Source: Phaeobacter sp. (lineage in GTDB: Bacteria > Pseudomonadota > Alphaproteobacteria > Rhodobacterales > Rhodobacteraceae). Taken from it: 64,000 nt of DNA. The notes under the pieces were generated by a model. It did not search any database. It was not told the DNA's origin and saw only the letters and a list, made by a program, of their open reading frames with translations. Positions within the stretch are counted from its first letter, which is position 1; the number at the start of each line of letters is the position of its first letter. The position numbers and the translations under genes were made by a program. This document shows, piece after piece, positions 17,591 to 27,260 of the stretch. The stretch covers positions 1-64,000 of the forward strand of contig NZ_JAJDWC010000081.1 of the NCBI RefSeq assembly GCF_022825805.1. Direction: 5' to 3'.

Positions 17591-18787
17591 TCACTGACGT
17601 TGAATGCGCAGCACCAGAGGAACGATGGCCACGATCAACAGCGCCGACAGGATAAATGGCGCGCCGGGGAAGTAGATCGAAGTGCCGTTCACGTAATGCT
17701 CGAACAATCCCGTTAAGGTGAGCGGCGCCAGAACCGCCGCCACCGAGGTTAGGGAGGCAATGACGCCTTGCACCAGACCCTGCTGGTCCTCGCCCACCCG
17801 GTTGGCAGCAAAAGCAGTCATCAAAGGCGGCGCCATATCCGAAAGGGCCGCAATGGGCAAAAACAGGATGACGGCCCAGACAGCGGTCGAAAACCCAAAG
17901 CCGATCATGCCGACCACCGCAGCCGCCACCGCCAGCACCAGTGTCGGGTAATCCCCCAACCTTTTGGTGAGGCGCGGCAGAACGCCCGCCTGCACGATGG
18001 CAATCAATACGCCATAGCCTGACAGCGTCAAACCGATGGTAAAGCCATCCCAGGCAAACACCTCGCGCCCCCAGAAGGCCCAGAGCGTCGGGTAGACCAT
18101 ATTGGCGAATTCAAACACAAAAATACAGATCAACGGGATCGCCAGCCCCGGGGTCAGAAAGGCCCGCCCGATGCTGCCAAAGGGGTTGAGATCACGCCGA
18201 CCGAACGGGCGGCGGTTTTGCTTTTTGAGCGATTCCGGCAGGATAAACAGCCCAAACAGCACATTGAGCGCCGACAAACCCGCCGCGATCCAAAAGGGCG
18301 CCGTGACATGAATGCCCGAGGCCAGCCCACCAAGAGCCGGGCCAAGGACAAACCCAATTCCAAAGGCTGCGCCAATCATGCCAAAACTTGCGCTACGCTC
18401 TTCCGGTTTCGCGATATCAGAGATGTAGGCGGTCGCCGTGATATAGGTCGCCCCCGCCAATCCGGCGATGATACGCCCCACCAGCAACAGCCAATAGGTC
18501 GGCGCCAACGCCATGATGATGTAGTCCAGCGTCAGCGTCACCAGCGCGACAAGCAACACCGGCTTGCGCCCATAAGCATCCGAAAGGCTGCCAATGATCG
18601 GCCCGAACAAGAACATCGTGGCCGCATAGGCCGACATCATCACGCCGCCCCAAAACGCGCCTTCGGCAGTGCTGCCAGCGCCAACCCGATCCATGAGATC
18701 GGGCATGATGGGAAACACGATGCCGATACCGATGGCATCGATCATCAGTGTTGCGAGGATAAATAGGAAGGGACCGCTCAGTTTCAT
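17591..18787 (-). CDS. MFS transporter, TetA-like drug:H+ antiporter family
   Basis: 12-TM-like; GIGIVFPIMPDLMDRVG, FGPIIGSLSDAYGRKPVLLV. Confidence 0.85.
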   Translation of the reverse strand: MKLSGPFLFILATLMIDAIGIGIVFPIMPDLMDRVGAGSTAEGAFWGGVMMSAYAATMFLFGPIIGSLSDAYGRKPVLLVALVTLTLDYIIMALAPTYWLLLVGRIIAGLAGATYITATAYISDIAKPEERSASFGMIGAAFGIGFVLGPALGGLASGIHVTAPFWIAAGLSALNVLFGLFILPESLKKQNRRPFGRRDLNPFGSIGRAFLTPGLAIPLICIFVFEFANMVYPTLWAFWGREVFAWDGFTIGLTLSGYGVLIAIVQAGVLPRLTKRLGDYPTLVLAVAAAVVGMIGFGFSTAVWAVILFLPIAALSDMAPPLMTAFAANRVGEDQQGLVQGVIASLTSVAAVLAPLTLTGLFEHYVNGTSIYFPGAPFILSALLIVAIVPLVLRIQRQ

Positions 18788-18958
18788 GCTGCCAAACGAC
18801 ACAGGATGACCCGAACTTACAAGCGCTTTGTGCGATCTGATCAGCAATTTCACCAAATACCGATCCACCGTGACGCAAAAGACCGGAGCTTGCGCCCCGG
18901 TCTCTATCAGTGATCCTTATCGCTTGTCCTCAGCACCGCTGTGCGAGGGATCAGATGA

Positions 18959-20995
18959 TCAGAAGGTCTTCGTCAAAGACACTTTGAAGGACCGACCCGG
19001 GGCTTTGCGGCTGGAGGAAGACAGGTGGCCGACGTAATCCTCATCCAGGACATTCTCGATCCCGGCGCGCAATTCGGTACCTTCCAGCAAGCCCCGGTCC
19101 GGACGCCAGGTGGCGCGCAAATTGTGCAGGGTCACATTGGGCAGATCATTGCGCAGCGCGTCACGGCGGTTGGACGAATGGACAAACTCCCAGCTCACGT
19201 CCAGCCAGTCATCCCATTTCCGCCCAACGGTGACCTGCAGACGATCCGCCGCTGTGTTGCGCCACACCCGCGATGTGCCATCGGGATTGTTTTCCGTGCC
19301 ATCAGCAATCTGACCGGAAAAATCGACATAGGTACCATTGGCAACACCATAGGACCCTTCCAGTTCAAACCCGCTGGAGTCCACATCCCGCAGATCAAGA
19401 CCATTGGATCCAGGCACCGTATAGCTGGTGACGTCATACAGCTCGGTGTCGTAGTAGTTGCCGCGCACGGTGAAGCTATCGCCGCCGACGAACACGTCAT
19501 TGCCGGTATACTCCGCCCCAATTTCAAAGGTGCGGGATTTTTCCGACAGGTTGATGCGGCGCTGCGCGGTGGCACTGGTCCCAAGATCGTCGATGATCGG
19601 CAGACCTTCGGTATACGCGGCGCTGCCGAAGACGGAGAAGCCATTGGCAAATTCGTACCGCAGGGCAAGACCACCCATCAGCGCGTCACTGTCATAGGAA
19701 TCCGGCACTCCCGCCAGCGGCAGGGCGCTGTCGATCTCGGAACTTTCATAGCGCAGCGCCGGCGTCACAGAGAGCCCACCAATCGACATTTCGTTGATCA
19801 CAAACAACGCAAACCGGTCGTTGGTGCCACCGGGTGCGCTGGCTGCTGTGTTGTCAGCCCGCTCGCGACGCTGCAGCTCAAAGCCAGCCAACAGATCATG
19901 CGAGACAGATCCCGTGGTGAACAGCGAGCGGTTGGTCACAGTCAACTTGGTTGTCTCATACCGCTGGTCAGCATTGACGGTGCTAGACAGGAACGGAAAC
20001 GACGGTGTGCCTTCCAGGATCGAGGAGCCGGGCACGTAGTCATACTCAATCTTCTGATCGGCATAGGACAGGTTTGCCCGCAGATCCCAACGATCATCAT
20101 TTGGGTTGAACCGGTATTCCAGAACGGTTTGCGATGTATCTGTCAGCCGGTCCACATTCCCGAACACACCATCGTCGGTCACAAACTGATCATAGGGCAC
20201 ATCTTTGTCATCCGCTTCGGTTTGCGAATGGCTAAGTGTCAAGGAATGCGCGTTGTCCTGGCCGAAGGAATACTTCCCCTTCAACAAGAAAGACGGGGTT
20301 CGGAATGCACTGTTGCCGATGACACTGCCATCGCCTGCTTCCAGATCTTCCTGATCACGCAAGGAATAATTCAACAGCAGTTCGACATTTTCATTCGGCA
20401 TCCACGCCAGATTGGTGGAGGTGACCCAGCCATTGCCATTGGAGCTGAACTCAAAGGTCTGCGACCCGCCAAAGCCCGGAACCCCATCGGTGAAATCCGA
20501 GGCGTCTTTGGTTTCCAGTTTGACGACACCGCCGACAATACCAGAGCCGTAGGCAAAGCTGCCGATGGTGCCGCGCAGCACCTCGACTTCGCGGTAGAGC
20601 AGCGGATCGGTGAACAGCTGCGTGCCGATGCGGTACAACTCCTCGGACCCAACACTGGCCCCGTCAATCTGGACAGCAATTTTCTGGTCGGAGCCAAATG
20701 TCGTATTGGCGCCAAAACCGCGGATGTTGATCCCGGATCCTTGCGGTGTGGTGCCATTGACCAACGTCACACCCGGCACCGAATCGATCAACTGGGCCAC
20801 GGTGCTGGCCTGACGGTCCTGGATCTCTTCTTCATCCACCACCGTGCGCGGCAGCGCGGTGCCGAAGGTCAAATCCCGCTTGCCGGGCGTCAGAACAATT
20901 TTGCCTAGAAAAACAGGTTCCTCTTGGGCGACAGCAGGCATCGCGACAGAAAGACATACAAGCGCGGTCGTCCCGCGCAACAGAGGCATAAGCAT
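18959..20995 (-). CDS. TonB-dependent haem/haemoglobin-type outer-membrane receptor
   Basis: Signal peptide, plug domain (QLIDSVPGVTLVNGTTPQGSGINIRGFG), C-terminal beta-strand ending SFKVSLTKTF; divergent from hmuSTUV. Confidence 0.9.
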   Translation of the reverse strand: MLMPLLRGTTALVCLSVAMPAVAQEEPVFLGKIVLTPGKRDLTFGTALPRTVVDEEEIQDRQASTVAQLIDSVPGVTLVNGTTPQGSGINIRGFGANTTFGSDQKIAVQIDGASVGSEELYRIGTQLFTDPLLYREVEVLRGTIGSFAYGSGIVGGVVKLETKDASDFTDGVPGFGGSQTFEFSSNGNGWVTSTNLAWMPNENVELLLNYSLRDQEDLEAGDGSVIGNSAFRTPSFLLKGKYSFGQDNAHSLTLSHSQTEADDKDVPYDQFVTDDGVFGNVDRLTDTSQTVLEYRFNPNDDRWDLRANLSYADQKIEYDYVPGSSILEGTPSFPFLSSTVNADQRYETTKLTVTNRSLFTTGSVSHDLLAGFELQRRERADNTAASAPGGTNDRFALFVINEMSIGGLSVTPALRYESSEIDSALPLAGVPDSYDSDALMGGLALRYEFANGFSVFGSAAYTEGLPIIDDLGTSATAQRRINLSEKSRTFEIGAEYTGNDVFVGGDSFTVRGNYYDTELYDVTSYTVPGSNGLDLRDVDSSGFELEGSYGVANGTYVDFSGQIADGTENNPDGTSRVWRNTAADRLQVTVGRKWDDWLDVSWEFVHSSNRRDALRNDLPNVTLHNLRATWRPDRGLLEGTELRAGIENVLDEDYVGHLSSSSRKAPGRSFKVSLTKTF

Positions 20996-21122
20996 TTAGC
21001 CATCCTTGTGATTGGTCAGGGCCGTAACTTGCAAGGGCTGGCTTAGCGGCGTGTGTGAATGAGTGGTGCTGAGCGGACCAGCTGTCACCTGATCCAATCG
21101 GGTTGCAGCGGTACTCTATCCA

Positions 21123-21139
21123 TACTAAAACAGTCAAGT
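21123..21139 (-). promoter_or_regulatory. Candidate iron-responsive or promoter motif upstream of the haem receptor
   Basis: Minus strand ACTTGACTGTTTTAGTA, 15/17 identical to 26235-26251. Confidence 0.4.
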
Positions 21140-21206
21140 AATTTGCGACAGCCACGCACCTCAGCAGTGTGACGCCATCCGATCGGTCCATAGCTGCGAG
21201 GATCTC

Positions 21207-22262
21207 ATGACTGATGGCTCCCCCAAAACGGCCAAAGACATACGCCGTTTCCTAACCGAAAACCCAACGAAACGCGCGCGCGATGCCGCTGATTCCCTTG
21301 GACTGCGCGAAGCCCAACTGGTCGCAGCCCTCTGCGGGCATGGGGCAGTTCGCATTGATGCGCACCCCGACCGTATCATTCCGGCGGCTGAACAACTGGG
21401 GAAGGTCATGGCCCTGACGCGGACCGGCGACTGTGTCCACGAAAAAATCGGCGAATACGGCAACTATCACAGCGGTGAACATGCCGCGATGACCCTGACC
21501 GAAGACATCGATTTGCGGATTTTTCCCAAACACTGGGTTCATGCCTTTGCCGTCGAAACAGAAGGTGAAACCGGACCACGCCGGTCGCTGCAGATCTTTG
21601 ACGCCGCGGGCGATGCGATCCACAAAATTCACCTGCGTGACACCTCCCACCATGAGGTCTGGCCCGATCTGGTGCAAAGACTCGCTCTCGCAGATCAAGG
21701 TGACACCCAAGATGTCGCCGACCGCGTCCCAACGGAGGCGGCAAAATCGCGGTTGGACAAGGTCGACACCCTGCGCAGCGAGTGGCGCAAATTGACCGAC
21801 ACCCACCAATTTCTGCGCCTCTGTGCGAAATTGAAAATGAACCGCCTTGGCGCATACCGCATCGCGGGTCACGCGCTCGCCCGGCCTCTGTCGCCGGACG
21901 CGGCCTCTCAGGTTCTGCAGCTGGTGCGCGATGCGGGCATTGAAATCATGCTCTTTGTCGGCAATCGCGGCTGTATCCAAATTCACACCGGACCCATCCA
22001 CACACTAACACCGATGGGGCCCTGGCAGAACATCATGGACCCCGGGTTTAACCTGCACATCCGCTTGGACCGTATCGCAGAAATCTGGGCCGTCGAAAAA
22101 CCCACCCAACGCGGCCCCGCCGTATCGGTCGAAGCCTTTGACGCAGACGGCGGGCTGATCTTTCAGATGTTCGGCCTGGGCAAAGAAGGGCGCGACAGCC
22201 GGGATGCCTGGGGCCAAATCGTGGCGCAGCTGCCCACCCTAAAAGAGGAGCAACTGGCATGA
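21207..22262 (+). CDS. hmuS: Hemin-degrading/transport factor HmuS/HemS
   Basis: Duplicated HemS-like architecture (AQLVAALCGHGAVRID...; NRGCIQIHTGPIHTLTPMGPWQNIMDPGFNLHIRLD). Confidence 0.92.
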   Translation: MTDGSPKTAKDIRRFLTENPTKRARDAADSLGLREAQLVAALCGHGAVRIDAHPDRIIPAAEQLGKVMALTRTGDCVHEKIGEYGNYHSGEHAAMTLTEDIDLRIFPKHWVHAFAVETEGETGPRRSLQIFDAAGDAIHKIHLRDTSHHEVWPDLVQRLALADQGDTQDVADRVPTEAAKSRLDKVDTLRSEWRKLTDTHQFLRLCAKLKMNRLGAYRIAGHALARPLSPDAASQVLQLVRDAGIEIMLFVGNRGCIQIHTGPIHTLTPMGPWQNIMDPGFNLHIRLDRIAEIWAVEKPTQRGPAVSVEAFDADGGLIFQMFGLGKEGRDSRDAWGQIVAQLPTLKEEQLA

Positions 22263-23155
22263 GCGGCAAAAAGGATGGATTTGCGATCTTCGCAGCGATT
22301 TGGACCGCGCTTCTGGGGTCCTTTTTCGCCACCGCCGTCAGCACCCAAAACGCCAGCACGCAGGCCGCACCCCATGCAGATGTGTTGTCAATCGGGGGCT
22401 CGGTCACCGAAATCGTCGCGGCACTGGACCAACAACACCGGCTAAAGGCGCGCGACACCACATCGGTCTACCCGCCCGAGGTCGTCAATCTGCCAAATGT
22501 TGGCTATATGCGGGCGCTGTCCCCAGAAGGCGTGCTGTCTGTTGGCCCCGAATTGATCCTGGCAGAAGAGGGCTCTGGCCCACCCGAGGCGATTGATGTC
22601 ATCCGCGCGGCCAACCTGCCGTTTGTGGAGGTGCCAGACAGCTACACTGCGCAGGGTATTGCGGATAAAATCACCATCATCGGCGCAGCACTCGACGTGC
22701 CAGACAAAGCGCGAGAGCTGTCGACGCAGGTGCTCGCCGATATGGAAGCCGCACAGCAACAGAGCGCGCGGGCACCAGACACCAAGAAACGCGTCCTGTT
22801 TATCCTCTCCACACAAGGCGGGAAGATCAACGCCTCCGGTGTGGGGACGGCAGCAGATGCAATCATCCAAATGGCCGGCGGGATCAATGTGATCGACAGC
22901 TTTGAAGGCTACAAACAGATCTCTGACGAGGCTGTGGGCGCGGCGGCCCCCGATGTCATCTTGATGATGGACCGCGGTGGCAACCACGGTGGCACCAACA
23001 GTGACCTGTTTGCCATGCCCGCATTGCAATTGACCCCTGCGGCCGAAACCGAGGCTGTGGTGCGCATGAACGGTTTGCTGCTGCTCGGCTTTGGTCCGCG
23101 CACCGCCGAGGCAATCGTACAGCTAAACACCGCGCTCTATGGCGAAGGAAGCTGA
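22259..23155 (+). CDS. hmuT: Hemin ABC transporter substrate-binding protein HmuT
   Basis: VLSIGGSVTEIVAALDQQHRLKARDTTSVYPPEVVNLPNVGYMRALSPEGVLSVGPELILAEEGSGPPEAID. Confidence 0.92.
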   Translation: MSGKKDGFAIFAAIWTALLGSFFATAVSTQNASTQAAPHADVLSIGGSVTEIVAALDQQHRLKARDTTSVYPPEVVNLPNVGYMRALSPEGVLSVGPELILAEEGSGPPEAIDVIRAANLPFVEVPDSYTAQGIADKITIIGAALDVPDKARELSTQVLADMEAAQQQSARAPDTKKRVLFILSTQGGKINASGVGTAADAIIQMAGGINVIDSFEGYKQISDEAVGAAAPDVILMMDRGGNHGGTNSDLFAMPALQLTPAAETEAVVRMNGLLLLGFGPRTAEAIVQLNTALYGEGS

Positions 23156-23158
23156 GCC

Positions 23159-24226
23159 GTGGTGGCCATAAGTCAGACAGGATTGCCGCCCAAGACCCGA
23201 TATGCCAAAGTCAGGTCCCTGCATTGGGTTCTGATCTGCGCCCTCGTGGTCTGTGCCGGGCTCAGCTTGCAAATCGGCGCAACCGACGTGCAGTTCACCA
23301 CCATCTTGTTCAAAGCTGCGAGTGGCCAGGTGTTGAGCCCCGCAGAACAGGTGGTGTTCTTTGACATCCGGTTGCCGCGATTGGTGATGGGCTGCCTGGT
23401 TGGTGCGGCCCTTGCGGTCTCAGGCGCTGCAATGCAGGGATTGTTTCGCAACCCGCTTGCTGATCCGGGCATTGTTGGCGTTGGCGCCGGGGCGGGTCTG
23501 GGCGCGATCGTCGCCATCGTTCTGGGCGCTTGTCTGCCGCTGTGGATCCAAGAGGTTACTGGCAATCAGCTGGTTCCTGTTGCGGCGTTCCTGGCCGGGT
23601 GGGGCTCCACCCTGTTGCTGTACCGGGTGTCGACACGCAATGGCCGGACCTCGGTTGCAACCATGCTGCTGGCAGGCATCGCCCTTGGCGCATTGGCAGG
23701 CGCGATATCGGGCATCCTTGTCTACGTCGCCGATGACCGGCAGCTGCGTGATCTGACATTCTGGGGCCTTGGGTCCCTTGCCGGGGCCAGCTGGGCCAAG
23801 ATCGTTGCCGCGGGACCCATGATCTTCCTTTCCATCGCGGTGGCCAGTTATCTTGGCCGCGGTCTCAATGGGCTGGCCCTGGGCGAAGCAACCGCCGAAC
23901 ACATCGGCATCGATGTACAGCGGCTGAAGTCCATTGCCATCCTGACCGTCGCGGGCGCCACCGGCGCCGCCGTTGCCGTATCCGGTGGGATTGGTTTCAT
24001 CGGCATCGTTGTGCCCCATTTGTTGCGCCTGGCCACAGGGCCCGATCACAGAACCCTGTTGATCAATGCCGCACTGGTTGGTGCGATTTTGCTGATCCTC
24101 GCTGATGTCATCGCCCGCGTGGTCATTGCACCCGCAGAATTGCCCATCGGCATCGTCACAGCGGTGCTGGGCGCGCCCGTGTTCCTGTGGATCCTGCTCA
24201 AACGTCGAGGCCTGGTTGAACTATGA
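23159..24226 (+). CDS. hmuU: Hemin ABC transporter permease HmuU (FecCD family)
   Basis: RLPRLVMGCLVGAALAVSGAAMQGLFRNPLADPGIVGVGAGAGLGA. Confidence 0.93.
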   Translation: MVAISQTGLPPKTRYAKVRSLHWVLICALVVCAGLSLQIGATDVQFTTILFKAASGQVLSPAEQVVFFDIRLPRLVMGCLVGAALAVSGAAMQGLFRNPLADPGIVGVGAGAGLGAIVAIVLGACLPLWIQEVTGNQLVPVAAFLAGWGSTLLLYRVSTRNGRTSVATMLLAGIALGALAGAISGILVYVADDRQLRDLTFWGLGSLAGASWAKIVAAGPMIFLSIAVASYLGRGLNGLALGEATAEHIGIDVQRLKSIAILTVAGATGAAVAVSGGIGFIGIVVPHLLRLATGPDHRTLLINAALVGAILLILADVIARVVIAPAELPIGIVTAVLGAPVFLWILLKRRGLVEL

Positions 24227-25005
24227 GCTTTCACGCACGCAATATCCACGTCAGCTATGGCCACCATCAGGCCCTCGCGGGCGTCAGCCTCCACGCCAAA
24301 GCAGGCGAGGTGACCGCCATTGTCGGGCCGAACGGATCCGGGAAATCCACCTTGCTGGGAGCGATGACCGCCACCCTGCCCTATGAGGGTGAGGTCTCCC
24401 TGAACGGTCGCAGCGTTGCAGGTCAAAAACCTTGGGAGCTCGCAGCGCAACGCGCGGTCTTGCCCCAGGCCTCCAAACTGGCGTTTCCCTTCACCGTGAT
24501 CGAAGTGGTGCAGATCGGGCTGCACGCCGGAACCGCCGGGGCACAAACAGATGTGCCGATGCACGCGCTCGCCCGCGTCGGGCTGAGCCACTATGCACAC
24601 CGCAATTTTCAGGATCTGTCAGGTGGTGAGGCACAACGCGTCATGCTTGCGCGGGTCTTGGCCCAGGTGTGGGCCCCGGTACAGGCCGGAACCCCCCGGT
24701 GGTTACTGCTGGACGAACCCGTCTCCAGCCTCGATATCGCGCATCAGCTTCAGGTGATCGACATCGCACGTGATTTTGCTGCGCGCGGCGGAGGGGTGAT
24801 CGCGGTGATGCATGATTTGAACCTCACGGCATTGTTTGCCGATAAGGTTGCCATTTTGGCCGCGGGCAAATGTCTCGCCGTCGGAACCCCAACCGAGGTG
24901 TTGCAGGACGACATCCTCTCCCGGACCTATGGTTGCACCCTGCGGGTTTGCGCACCACCCGGCGATGAACGGCCCTATATTCTCCCTCATGCCGCTTCGG
25001 CCTAA
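24223..25005 (+). CDS. hmuV: Hemin ABC transporter ATP-binding protein HmuV
   Basis: GPNGSGKSTLLGAMT, LSGGEAQRVMLARVLAQVW, WLLLDEPVSSLDIAHQL. Confidence 0.93.
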   Translation: MSFHARNIHVSYGHHQALAGVSLHAKAGEVTAIVGPNGSGKSTLLGAMTATLPYEGEVSLNGRSVAGQKPWELAAQRAVLPQASKLAFPFTVIEVVQIGLHAGTAGAQTDVPMHALARVGLSHYAHRNFQDLSGGEAQRVMLARVLAQVWAPVQAGTPRWLLLDEPVSSLDIAHQLQVIDIARDFAARGGGVIAVMHDLNLTALFADKVAILAAGKCLAVGTPTEVLQDDILSRTYGCTLRVCAPPGDERPYILPHAASA

Positions 25006-25026
25006 CCCGGCAAAAGGACACACCAC

Positions 25027-25791
25027 ATGCGCTTTCCGCTTTTTGCAGTTGCAGTGATCGGCCTGCTGTCTGCCGCCTCAGCCCAGGCAGCACCCGACGC
25101 AGATATCGTCATTCTCGGCGAGGTCCACGACAATGCCGCCTCCCACCAGGGTCAAGCTAACGCCCTGCGCGCACTGGCCCCAAAGGCTGTTGTCTTTGAA
25201 ATGCTCACCGCCGAGCAAGCCGCCGCCGCGAATGCAAACCCTGCCGACCTCCCTGCGATATGGGCCGAAGGCGCCTGGCCGGACTACGCGCTTTATGCGC
25301 CGATCTTCGATGCGCTGGGATCCGCCACGATCGTCGGAGCCGCCGCCCCCAGATCGGAGATCGCCGTCGTTTATACCGATGGGGCCGCCGGCCTCTTTGG
25401 ACCCGACGCCGCGCAATATGGGCTCACCGAGCCGCTGCCAGCAGCGCAACAGTCCGAGCGCGAAGACCTGCAGTTCGCCGCACATTGCGAAGCAATGCCC
25501 CGCAATCTGATGGCCGGTATGGTTGACGTGCAGCGCTATCGCGATGCGGTCTTTGCCCGTGCCGCGCTGACGGCGCTCTCCACTCATGGTGGGCCGGTTG
25601 CTGTGATTGCAGGTAACGGCCATGCCCGCACGGATTGGGGCATCCCCGCAGCGATCAAACGTGCAGCCCCAGAGGTGCGCACCCACGCCATCGGATTTGT
25701 CGAACACGATACGGGCACGCCCTTTGATGACATCCGACTTGTTCCACCGGCACAGCGGGGCGATCCCTGTGCCGCCCTTCTCAGCGACTAA
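25027..25791 (+). CDS. ChaN-family (haem-associated) protein
   Basis: Signal peptide; VILGEVHDNAASHQGQANALRALAPKAVVFEML...AHCEAMPRNLMAGMVDVQRYRDAVFA...VIAGNGHARTDWGIP. Confidence 0.82.
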   Translation: MRFPLFAVAVIGLLSAASAQAAPDADIVILGEVHDNAASHQGQANALRALAPKAVVFEMLTAEQAAAANANPADLPAIWAEGAWPDYALYAPIFDALGSATIVGAAAPRSEIAVVYTDGAAGLFGPDAAQYGLTEPLPAAQQSEREDLQFAAHCEAMPRNLMAGMVDVQRYRDAVFARAALTALSTHGGPVAVIAGNGHARTDWGIPAAIKRAAPEVRTHAIGFVEHDTGTPFDDIRLVPPAQRGDPCAALLSD

Positions 25792-25801
25792 GGACACCAC
25801 C

Positions 25802-26119
25802 ATGTATCTCGCGATGAACCGTTTCACCGTCACCACCGAAAACGCCGCCGCCTTCGAAGAGCTGTGGCTGAACCGCGACAGCCATCTGCAGGAAATGGAC
25901 GGCTTCGTGTCCTTCAACATGCTGAAAGGTCCAGAAGACGCAGGCCAGGTGCTCTATGCCTCCCACACGGTGTGGCAGAGCGAAGACCACTTTCGCGCCT
26001 GGACCAAAAGCGAACAGTTCCGCGCAGCTCACGCCAATGCGGGCAAAACCCAGAAGTTACACGAAGGCGCGCCCAAGTTCGAAGGGTTCAGCTCCATCCA
26101 GGCCATCGCAGCCGACTGA
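25802..26119 (+). CDS. ABM (antibiotic biosynthesis monooxygenase)-domain protein, possible HmoA/IsdG-type haem oxygenase
   Basis: MYLAMNRFTVTTENAAAFEELWLNRDSHLQEMDGFVSFNMLKGPE...YASHTVWQSEDHFRAWTKSEQFRAAHANAG. Confidence 0.8.
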   Translation: MYLAMNRFTVTTENAAAFEELWLNRDSHLQEMDGFVSFNMLKGPEDAGQVLYASHTVWQSEDHFRAWTKSEQFRAAHANAGKTQKLHEGAPKFEGFSSIQAIAAD

Positions 26120-26234
26120 CCTGTCCAGGTTTGTGGCTCTACAGGCGTCGCAGATCCCTGCGGCGCCTTATTGTATTGGCGCGCCGGGTTGGGCGGTCTG
26201 CGACAACGTCACATGGCGATACACGCCGTTTTAA

Positions 26235-26251
26235 CTTGACTGAATTAGTAA
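26235..26251 (+). promoter_or_regulatory. Second copy of the haem-locus motif
   Basis: ACTTGACTGAATTAGTA; see 21123-21139. Confidence 0.35.
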
Positions 26252-26382
26252 GAAACAGCTAGCTGGATCTTGAAATTCGACACTTTCAGTCAGAAATAGA
26301 TGCAGACAGCCCCGCATCCACGGCAACGGTCCCCAGACCAACCTGCCGGAAGATGCGACAACACACAGATAGCGAGGACCTT

Positions 26383-26643
26383 ATGCCCAAAGTGCCCAGC
26401 CCCTGTATCAGCGTTTGTAAATTCAAACGAGACGGCCATTGCATTGGGTGTTCGATGACCAAGCAGCAGAAATCTATCTTCAAGAAATTGAAGAAGAATT
26501 CCCATCGCGAGGCCTATGTCGATCTTGTTGCCGCACAGCAGAGCGTTATGGGCCGCTACACCCACTGGGACATCGCGTACCGCAAGAAATGCGCGAAAAA
26601 GAAGGTCTCTCTGGCAGTCCTGAACCGCGAGGAAGCCGCCTAG
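26383..26643 (+). CDS. DUF1289 domain protein
   Basis: PSPCISVCKFKRDGHCIGCSMTKQQ: Cys motif typical of DUF1289. Confidence 0.8.
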   Translation: MPKVPSPCISVCKFKRDGHCIGCSMTKQQKSIFKKLKKNSHREAYVDLVAAQQSVMGRYTHWDIAYRKKCAKKKVSLAVLNREEAA

Positions 26644-26684
26644 ACCCCTGCCCTGCACGGCCACAAACTCGGTATCAGCGACAG

Positions 26685-27170
26685 ATGATCCCGGCCCCTA
26701 CATCGCGAATCGCATCACCCAACCAGAAAGCACCGCACCCCAAGATGACCGCCGTTGCCCGCCTGATTTCGGACAAACCGCTCAGCCAGCCAGTCGCTGA
26801 TCCTATTACGCCCGATCCGCTGCTGGACTTCCTGCGCACCGTGGCGCGCGGTGCGCGCTGCAAAGGGTATGTTGATCTGTTCGGCGCCTGCGCTGCCCTT
26901 TCCGGCAATCGCACCGTGGCTGCTCAGGCCGCGGCAGAGGTGCTGGTGCGCGGCCTTGTGCATGCCCTCGGCAGGCGGCCCATCCTGTATCGCAATGGTG
27001 AGCGCGAGCAATCCTTTGATGAGCGCTGGCTGATGGCCCTGGCCGATGGGCTGCGCCGCGACCACACACCGAGCGTTACGTTTCTGCTGCATTCCCGGGT
27101 GCCAAAACACGCCCATCGCAATCTGATTTTCCTGCTGCGCAACGTAGTCGACAATTTCTGTCTAGATTAG
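26685..27170 (+). CDS. Hypothetical protein
   Basis: 161 aa, coding-like composition (DPLLDFLRTVARGARCKGYVDLFGACAALSGNRTVAAQ...); no recognised domain. Confidence 0.55.
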   Translation: MIPAPTSRIASPNQKAPHPKMTAVARLISDKPLSQPVADPITPDPLLDFLRTVARGARCKGYVDLFGACAALSGNRTVAAQAAAEVLVRGLVHALGRRPILYRNGEREQSFDERWLMALADGLRRDHTPSVTFLLHSRVPKHAHRNLIFLLRNVVDNFCLD

Positions 27171-27181
27171 AATTATTCTAA
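27167..27181. promoter_or_regulatory. Perfect palindrome resembling an Irr-box/ICE, upstream of dps
   Basis: TTAGAAT-T-ATTCTAA (7-1-7 perfect inverted repeat), about 80 bp upstream of the dps ATG. Confidence 0.6.
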
Positions 27182-27260
27182 AAACTCTTGAGACCTCCTG
27201 AAACCCGCACTATGTTCGCTACCAACCGCAGCGATCAAAATTCAATTTCAGGAGGCTCAG

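Noticed and set aside
19025-20908. 627-aa plus-strand ORF
   Set aside because: Exactly antisense to the TonB-dependent receptor; a GC-rich shadow ORF without domain-like sequence.
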